Assembly (NCBI GenBank): GCA_029962745.1
Contig: CM057154.1
Location: 23,867,776 to 23,931,775 of the forward strand
DNA length: 64,000 nt
Source: Echinometra lucunter
Taxonomy: Eukaryota > Echinodermata > Echinoidea > Camarodonta > Echinometridae
Direction of reading: 5' to 3'
Shown here: positions 46,501-55,500 of the stretch, piece by piece
Position numbering within the stretch: position 1 is the first letter of the stretch
Layout: each line of letters begins with the position of its first letter
Notes under the pieces: model-generated
What the model was told of the DNA's origin: nothing
Databases searched by the model: none
What the model saw: only the letters and a program-made list of their open reading frames with translations
Program-made: the position numbers and the translations under genes

Positions 46501-49500
46501 CATCACTGTAACACAAAATTGAAAATTACTTGATAAATACAATGTACTAACTAAAGGGGTGGTACGATATAGAGTTAGGGCACAGGCTGCAGGTTTTGGT
46601 TAAATTTAGGGATAATGTTTGGAATAGTGTTGAACGAAGTTCCAATTAGTTTCTTAAAGCAATTGCTACAATTTCAGTTTGCTCTGCAGGCTTCATAATC
46701 ATCCATAAACATTCCCTTAAAACATTACTGACAAAATAAGTGGTGTTCTTAGTGTTCTTACATAAAAAATAATGCGATTTGCCTCTAATATCATTTTCAG
46801 TCTGACATAACTCTCATCATGCATCTGCTATCTGAGTATACTTCTGTATGGTGGCCCTGAAGTACACTCAACAAAAGTTTGTGTGCGATGTGAATTAGCA
46901 TCAAACTTTGAGCCCCGGTCGCGAAATTCGCTACCCGTGACGCGAACTTTGCGTCCCAGTCCCAAAATTCGCAACCCGTGACACAAGTTCGCAAGCCGGG
47001 ACCCAAAATTCATGACCCAGAATGCGAAATTCATGACCTGTGATGCAAAATTCATGACCAGTGATGCAAAATTCACGACCCAGGATGCGAAATTCACGAC
47101 CCTTGATGCGAAATTCATGACCCGGAATGCGAAATTCATGACCTGTGATGCGAAATTCACAACCCGTGATGTGAAATTCATAACCCTTGATGCGTAATTC
47201 ATGACCCATGATGCGAAATTCATGACCCAGGATGCAAAATTTGTGACTTTGACGCGAAGTTCACGACTAGAACGCAAAGCTGGCCATGAAATTCACGTCG
47301 CACATGACCTGTTGTCGAGCGTACTACAGGGCCACCATACTTATGTCAATTTTCCAGTTGAATAATACATACTTTTGTGAGGACCACCTCCAGCTCTCAC
47401 ACCACCAGGATGGGCCATGTTAGATGGGGTACCAGGACCACTCCCCGAGTGGGCAGGGCTGTCTCCTCCTGCCGGGCTTTGATTGACTGAAGCCTTCTTC
47501 ATGTCAGCTTCTATCTCGGCTAAACTCTTGGCTTGTCCTGCCATCACTATCAATAAAATAAAAGATTAAGAAGTAAATCACAATAAAATTGTAGTGGTAA
47601 TGAAATGAATCATCATGTGCACAAATTAAAAATTTTTGTCAAAAAGAGGAAAAGAAAAATTGTTCAACTACCTTGTAATGTAGGCTTCGTTTACGTATCG
47701 TGATGACGTATGTAAGCTTGTTTATGCTCAATTTAGTCCACAACGGAGGTTTAGACCATGGTTTAGACCATGGTCTAAATGAATTGTTTTGTGAACTCAG
47801 GCCATTAATTCAAAGGCAACCACTTCACAATGTTGATGAAAAAGATGATATTTTTGTTTACCCAGGGAAGTCTCATTAGCTTCAGTGCTATTCTTCCTGA
47901 GGGCCCTGCAAATTATCATTACCCCAGCAATTTTCCAGGTTCCCATTTACACAAGGGTCGAGTGTGACAAATGTGGGTTAAACATCTTGTCCAAGGAGGT
48001 AAGCACCTAGCGAGGATTGAACCCAGGACCTCTCGTAGAAGAGTCAAGAGCTTTCACTAATGGACCACGGTGCTCCCACTTAGTGTCTTTCTATACAGAT
48101 AGTTGCTAATGCAGGTTAATGACTTCACTCACATTTCTGCTTGACTACAGTCTTCCGGTAGTCCTCATCCCCATTCTTCTGAGGCTGTGGCTGGGGCATG
48201 GCAGCTGAGTTAGAGCCATCGTTATGTTGCTTGCTCTTCTGCATCATACCCAATAATGCCATCTGGGTGCTCATAGACACCCCCTCAGCCGGCTTGATAG
48301 GGGTGAAGAGACGCTCCCCCATCATCGTGGTAGGACTGGGTCTGCCTATAAGCTCTGCAGAATAGGAATGTTACAAGTGCTGAATGCATCAACATTGCCT
48401 ACCTTGCTTTAGGACCATCTGAAAACTATCACCCAACTCTCCCATTCAAAGGTCTCTCAGTACAGATTTAATCATTATTAACTAATTCAGCCTCCTATTG
48501 GACTTTCAGTACAAATTTGATATTTATTCATTATTGTGAATTTTGCCTCTCTTCATATGTTGAAATTGTTGAATGCCAATTTTTTTTTCAGAGCTTTGTT
48601 TCATTGTTGTCTTTTAAGAACTGCGGATGGTGTTATTCTTGTTTTTGTGACATCTTGATATCAATGAAACACAAAGAAAGAGAGATAGAACTGATAAAGT
48701 GACTTACGTTCAAATCCAGAGTGATAGAGCTCCAGCTCAGGATCATGAGGAGATGAACGGCGGCTGTTACTACGACTCGTACCACTACTATCTGTACGTG
48801 TTCTGTGGGTGGAGAAGAGATGACTGAATCGACTCTTTCCTGAGATCGTTTCTCCTTCATCAGGGTTGGGTATCTGAGGCTGCAAATGAGCAATGAATAA
48901 TACTGTAAAACCAGAAACTTATGCAACAGAAGCCTTTGCAAATTAACAACCACTTTCATGGCTAAGGGACAGAAATTCAGTGGAGAGTTGGTTATGATTC
49001 TAGTATTCTGTGACATAAACTTTTCATAAACATTTTGTGGACCAAACTGCTTGTGATTCTAAAGTAAGCTGGCGATATACAGCACTTCTACGACACATAG
49101 TTGTTGATTCTCATCTGGACTTTGGCAGCTCTGGACAATTTTACAACACGAAGGGTGTTACACATCACCAAGAGTGGAGTCCACTTTTAGGACTGCCAGG
49201 TCATAATCCTCAAATTTCAAAGTAACCGCACTGCAAGGAAAATTCATCATTACAAATTCAAGGAAAAAAATTTTTTGGTGACTAACCAGCATATTCTCCA
49301 GCTTGAAGAAGTCGTTGACGTCAAAATCCTTGCCAGAAGTAGCCCCGCTGGTGTTATTACCACTCTCATGAGAGACTTCTGGTGAACTGGAGCTAGCAGT
49401 CTCCATGCTACCATTCCTATCAGCTACTGATGGACCTAAAACCCATTCAAGATTTAAAAATACATTTCAACTTTAGAACACTTGGATTTTTAGCACTTAT

Positions 49501-52500
49501 GAGATATTGGGCTTTTTATCAAATAATACTGAAAGGCTTGGTATTCAAAATTCATGAATCAAAAAAATAAATATTTGTACCGGCAACTACAAATTTGTTG
49601 TTAAAAGAAATTTTAAAAAAGAACAATACTAACTGAAACTTGGAATTATACAAAGAAGGGTAGAGGAGCTGAGAAAATCCATCCTAGGAATGTGATTTTT
49701 GGAAATCCAATGGCTTTCCCTAATTGGCAAAACAGGGCAAAGATGATAAATTCAAAGTTGCTAGATAACTCTTTATCTCTTTCTTCTCCTCTCTTTTATG
49801 CTGGGGGGGGGGGGGATATTCAACTCACTGGACTCCATTTTCCACAGCAAGCCCCCCCCCCCCCAAAAAAAAAAAAAAACAAACAAACAAACAAAACAAA
49901 CAAAAAAACAAAAAAAAAAAGCCTGGTGAGCAGAAAAATACTTTTCTTCACTCCAAATCATAGACCAGTTTGATACTCACGCCTTCCTTTGACGTCAGGT
50001 TCACTGCCACTGTCTTCTTCATGTTCATTGAAGCCATGCAGAGCGATGGTATCTGACTGGCTGGAAGGACCCCCAGTGAACCACTCAGGAGTCTCCTCAT
50101 TACGACGACGATAGTCTGGGTACAAAGAAATCAAACATAATAAGCGAATTAAACAGAGCATGAATCACAATTCATCACTACCACTCACTTCTTCATCTTC
50201 ATTGAATTCATGCAAAGCAATAGTATTTTATTGGCTGGTAGGACCCACTGCAAACCACTCAGGAGCCTCCTAAGGACGATATTCTGGGTACCAAAATAAG
50301 GCATAATTAGTGAATTCTACAGAGCACAAACCACAAACATCGAATAAGAGAGGACATCTTTGGAATTCAGAAGTATTTCATCTTTTTGTGCCTCATACAT
50401 TATAACTTTCAATGAAGCAATAAATAAAGATAAAGATTAAGTATCAATGTCTTTGATAATCAAACTGTAATACAGATATCACCTTATTACAAATTACAAC
50501 AAAGTCAACAGACTCAACACTATGGGGCATAATACCTTGGAATTGCTGCCAATACAAAACAGCTCTTCATTACAATTGCTTCTTCAGTTATCCATCATTT
50601 TCAGTACATGAAAAGTCAGAGGGTTATGGCTTGGGTCTAGATTGGGTTTAAGGGTTAGGGTCAGGATTAGTCACAGAAATAGGTCTTGAATTAATTCATG
50701 ATTCTGAACAAAACTGATCATGAAGCAACCAACTCAGCCATAAATGTATGTCGTTCACTCACTTTGTCTATTGAAATATCTGCTGAAACCTTGGCGGCCT
50801 CCTCCTCTATCCATATCCCTATAGTCCCGATCTCGGTCCCGATCTCTATCCCGCTCTCGATCTAAATCCCTGGGCCTATTTCTAATCCACTCCCTGTCCA
50901 CATCATGCTCTCGATCTCGATCACGATCACGATCCCTGTCCCGTAGAATCTCACGCTCACTGCTATCTACGGGAGGACGATTCCTCGTGATGATGCGGCC
51001 ACTTCCAGGCCGAGACGGGATGGTGCGAATAGGACGATCATGGTCTTTGCCTTCTGTGGGACTGTGGTTGTGATGGCGCTCCGAAGCAAGCCCAGCTGGC
51101 TGGAATGCTATCTGACAACCAAGACCAAAGCTTCGGCGTTGAGGGCTGAGTACAATACCGTCTTGCTCATCAAGGATCCTCTCTTTTGCATCTGCAAGAG
51201 AATGGGGACAATACACAAATTCATATAAACAACACTTCACACAAGTCCCATTCAGATATTGGAAAGGAGATTTTCCACGCCTCTTTTTGAGCTATGGCCA
51301 GTTGAAACAGTCCACTCTTTTTCCTTCTCTCTCTCTCTCTTTTTTTCTTTCCTTTCATTGACTTGGATTGCTTACTTCCCTAAATTTTGATCAACCAAAT
51401 ACTAAGGTAATGATCTATATTAAATTTGTTGCAATAAAGTTTTTCTTCAAAAGTCAATATCAGACTAGATGAATCCTCGACCGCGCACGGTCAAAATTTA
51501 TGCCTCCGCCTTTGCCAGATCAGAAATATATCACTCTTAATTATAGGAAATGTATTAGGATCGTGAGAACAAAAACGGGACAGACAGACAACCTGCCTCT
51601 GGCACCCACCTTTGGTGGGCATTTGCACAAAAATATACAAAAGGATGGTGCTGATTTACTTTCCATACATAAGAACCATTTCCTTATCTGTCCTGTAAAA
51701 CATTTATTGTTCTTTTCTCTGACTGATTCCTTCAAAAGACAAAACATTTGACAAAAATGAAGATAGCCTAAACTACTAAAATCAGATGTTTCATGCAAAC
51801 ACCTACAACCTAGTTGAACATACCTCACTTTACATGCTACATCCGTTTTTATTTCCACACTGCAAGAAGGAGTTGTTCTTGTTAGACTTACCTGAGTATT
51901 TCTTACGCAGTGGTTCCTTCTGCTCGTACAGAGTCAGAGGAGAAGGCCCTCTCGATCTCCTTCCTGAGAAAGATGCATGCCACAGCTCCGGCTCCCAAAC
52001 ACCTTTCTCACTGTTTCGACAATAACAAACAAACAATGCTTGAATTCAATATGACAAGCTGGGCATATTGAAATCTTTAAAGAAATACTACTTAGCATTA
52101 TGCACTTAAAAAATGATCAATCTCATACTGAGAAAGTATGAATTGCTTGGAATGCACAGATCCAGAGCGGTATTCCGAAAACTACTACCCAATATTACTT
52201 GTACCTGTCGTTAGGTACCTTAGCAAAACAGAGTGGAGCAAAAGTTGCATCTCGAACACAAATACAGAATACATTATGCACTGCGTTCTTTATGCACCTT
52301 TTCATGCTTATATGTTTTCCCAAGCCACTTCTATCTCCTATTTTGGCTTGTTATTTATTGAGCAATTATTTTTTTGATCTTTGAGTTGTGATATCTTTTT
52401 TCAAATTCACATTTATTTCCTTCTGAGTCAAAAACAATATAAAATACAAAATTGCAATAATAATACAGCAAAAAGAGAAGGTGGCGAACACCCGAAAAGC

Positions 52501-55500
52501 ATGGCTTGCGTTGGGGTTGCCAAGGACAAAATACAATACTTAGAACATGAAATGTGCATTTACTAAAACGTTATTCTACGTTAAACGTTATATGTCATTA
52601 GCCTGTAGGTAATGACTTTTAAAAAGGGGTTTCATACACAGGTAGTTCATGCATAAGCATCAGCAACTCAAGTTCACATCACATAATTCACATCTGTTAC
52701 TAGAATTCAAAAAGCTTCTCTTAAATTTATACAAAAAAAAAAGATCCTTTCAAAATAAATTTAGAGCCTCCCAGTCTTTTGAAAGCCAAAAGGATTACAC
52801 TCTTTGAAAAAGTAACTGGTCCGTATTCACTAAAAAGGTTTATATTTCAACCTCCATAAGCGTAGTACGCGCATGTCTACTTGTCCAATGAGCGGACAGT
52901 AATACGCTATGCTCACTTTAGTCCACTGCGAAGGGTGAAAACATGGTTTAGACCATGGTTTATAATAATCCTATTTCATCAATTCAGGCCTCTGAGTTGA
53001 TATTCTTCTGGCTCTCTGTAGGAGATACATGAAAGAAAACTCAATCTGTCAACTTACTCGCAAAATTCACTCAGCAAACAAGATGGCTTCTTCCTCGATG
53101 CAGGGGTGTTACGGAGGTCCCATAATTCATCCTGGAAATCCAAACACAAAATAACAAATTGATATGAATTAGTTTTCTTTTAAAAACTAGATGCAATACT
53201 ATACATCTTTTGAAACCTGAATAAATATATGCTGATGTCCTGGAATATCCTAGGAGCAACAACTGCAAAAATGTATTAAGTATCACAACTAAAATTATTA
53301 TTTGTGAATGACACAACATACTGCATCAGACAGAAGTAGACTCAAATTTTCTGGGTTTTTTTTTTTTTTTTTTTTGCTCTTTCTGTTCATGTATGCTGTG
53401 TAATTCCTATCATTCTGGATCAAAAGATAACGTAAAACCTTTCTGCAAGGAGAAATGTACCAAACTGCTATTGGCTAAGAAGGCATACTCAGCCGATTGT
53501 AGGCATGCATGGATATTTTCTATAGTTCCATGTAGTTGGAAGGGGTAAATAACCCTCAGCCCTTGTGATGTACATTTCAAATGCTTACCCCAGAATACTG
53601 CCACTTGATCTTCTTGTGACCCTCAGAAGATCTGCCATCATCTTTAATTGATCCCCCTGGCTCCTCCTCTTTCCCTCCTCCTCCTCCACCTCCTTCTCCT
53701 TCCTTCTCATTGGTCATCCTCGCACCTACAAAAACAATCAGCTTCTGCGTATTAGCCAGAGCTACTTACAATACATGCAGAAACACATCTAAATTAAATG
53801 TGTTGGTTGCTATTATCAGTTTTGATGGGTAGGCACTTTTGAGGCAACTGTAAAGTGAGGGGTAAAAAATAATCATGTCTGAGAAGTTAAGACTAGAAAT
53901 GAATCCGGGTAAAATGGATAAAGTGCACAGATTGCCTCGTCAACTGCTCGTGGTGCAGTGGTTAAAGCCACTGTCAGAGCTCAATATATTACTAGTCATG
54001 CTAGTCAAGGGTACGAATCTCTGTGACAGTGGCAATTTTTTTGTCATTATGAAATTGATGACAATGGCGTTTATTCCATTGACAAAATAGTTTAAGTAAG
54101 ATCGATATTCTTCAATCAGGTCGCTGATAGAAGAACTTCGTTGTCACCCTCACTTCACAGTCGCCTCCAAAGTGCCTACCGTTTTAATATTTTGAGGTTT
54201 TTTTTAAAAGGTTATCTACACAATGATAATCTTTTTTCTTATCGTAATATTAAATTATGTTTGAACAAATAAAGTCTCAGATGTCCTGAAGTAGGAAAAG
54301 ACAAAACCCTGGAATTTATTTGGTAAAACAAGAAAAAAAAAAAGTGGCTAGGGTTATTTTTGCAATGAAATGTTCATAATCTCAGACTGGCAAGATGAAA
54401 TAAATTAAACATTTGCAAAATGGAAAGTAAAAAAATTGAAATAATAGTCTAACTATTTATGATTTGATTTGAATTGATGACTCCAACATAATTACATCCA
54501 AATGGAAAATTTGCAGACTCAACTGATCATAGAAATATTGAAACTTGTGATCAAAATGTCAAAGGATAATATCATTTTTCTGAACTGTCAGAACACAGAA
54601 GTGAAAACCACAATAAACAAATGTGACATAATGGGGGAAAATGACTGCAATACATGAAATACAAATGTTCTCCATGTTAAACAACAGTTCCAATTCTGTA
54701 TTCAATGTAATTTTGACATCTAAAATTTGCTAGCCTACTAAAAAGTAAGACTGAACATGTCCTAGACCATACATCCAAAAACTTCCTTGTCATACTTTTC
54801 ATCAAGTATGTCATTCTTATCAGTTAGAGGTGCACGCCTAATTTGGGAGATTCTCCCATTCGAGAGTCTCTAATAGTAATACTTGAGATATTGCTAAGTT
54901 AAACATAAGGGAAAAATAAAACAACACCAACAACAAGGCAATTTTCCAAGCCAAATTAGTTCTCTGTCTGAAAAGAAGCCCAATGTTTGTGTGGATCACG
55001 ATAAAAACTCTTATACTGGTAGACAGTGAATTTTTCAAGGAGTCAATAAGGAGGAAACTGCTTGTCATATTTTCAGTTTAAGCCAAAGTAGTTCTTTAAA
55101 ACAAATGCAAATATAAAAAAATTATTTTCCGAAAAGGAAGACTGTCATAACTGTCTCCTGAATAGGCGACAATAATCTGGACTCAAGTCTCGGACAGTGG
55201 AGATGCTCTTTCCTAAACGGGGAAGAGTCTCCCTCTATTGTTTCTACTGTTTATTCAGATCTGATGCCTGGGGTGGTATTCTGAACACCGTTTTAACTGT
55301 GTTTTAAGTTCTGTTATAACTTCTCTTTTAAGTCATTGATTTACAACACCGCTAAAACAGTCTTTAAACGGTATTCTGAGAACTGTTTTAACGGTGTTGT
55401 AAGTCATCAAAGCCACACCCACCGCAAAGATATTATCCAATGGGGAAAGTCGTTAGAGATGAGTCTAAGCTGACTCAGCCAATAAGATCGCTCCCTGGGG

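Noticed and set aside
46920..47240. Regular ~21-bp repeats as a CRISPR-like array
   Set aside because: Units abut with no spacers, the genome is eukaryotic, and the array is contained in a MITE; it is a minisatellite.
46828..47277. Minus-strand frames with seven-residue repeats (NFASRVM-like)
   Set aside because: 21-bp units keep several frames open by chance; not an exon, as no splice sites fit the gene phases.
47690..47800. ACCATGGT palindromes as a transcription factor site cluster
   Set aside because: The same sequence recurs at about 52,940 with shared flanks, so it is better explained as a repeat family.
48000..48080. Functional tRNA gene on the minus strand
   Set aside because: A and B boxes are recognisable but stems do not pair well and the sequence continues as a SINE body.
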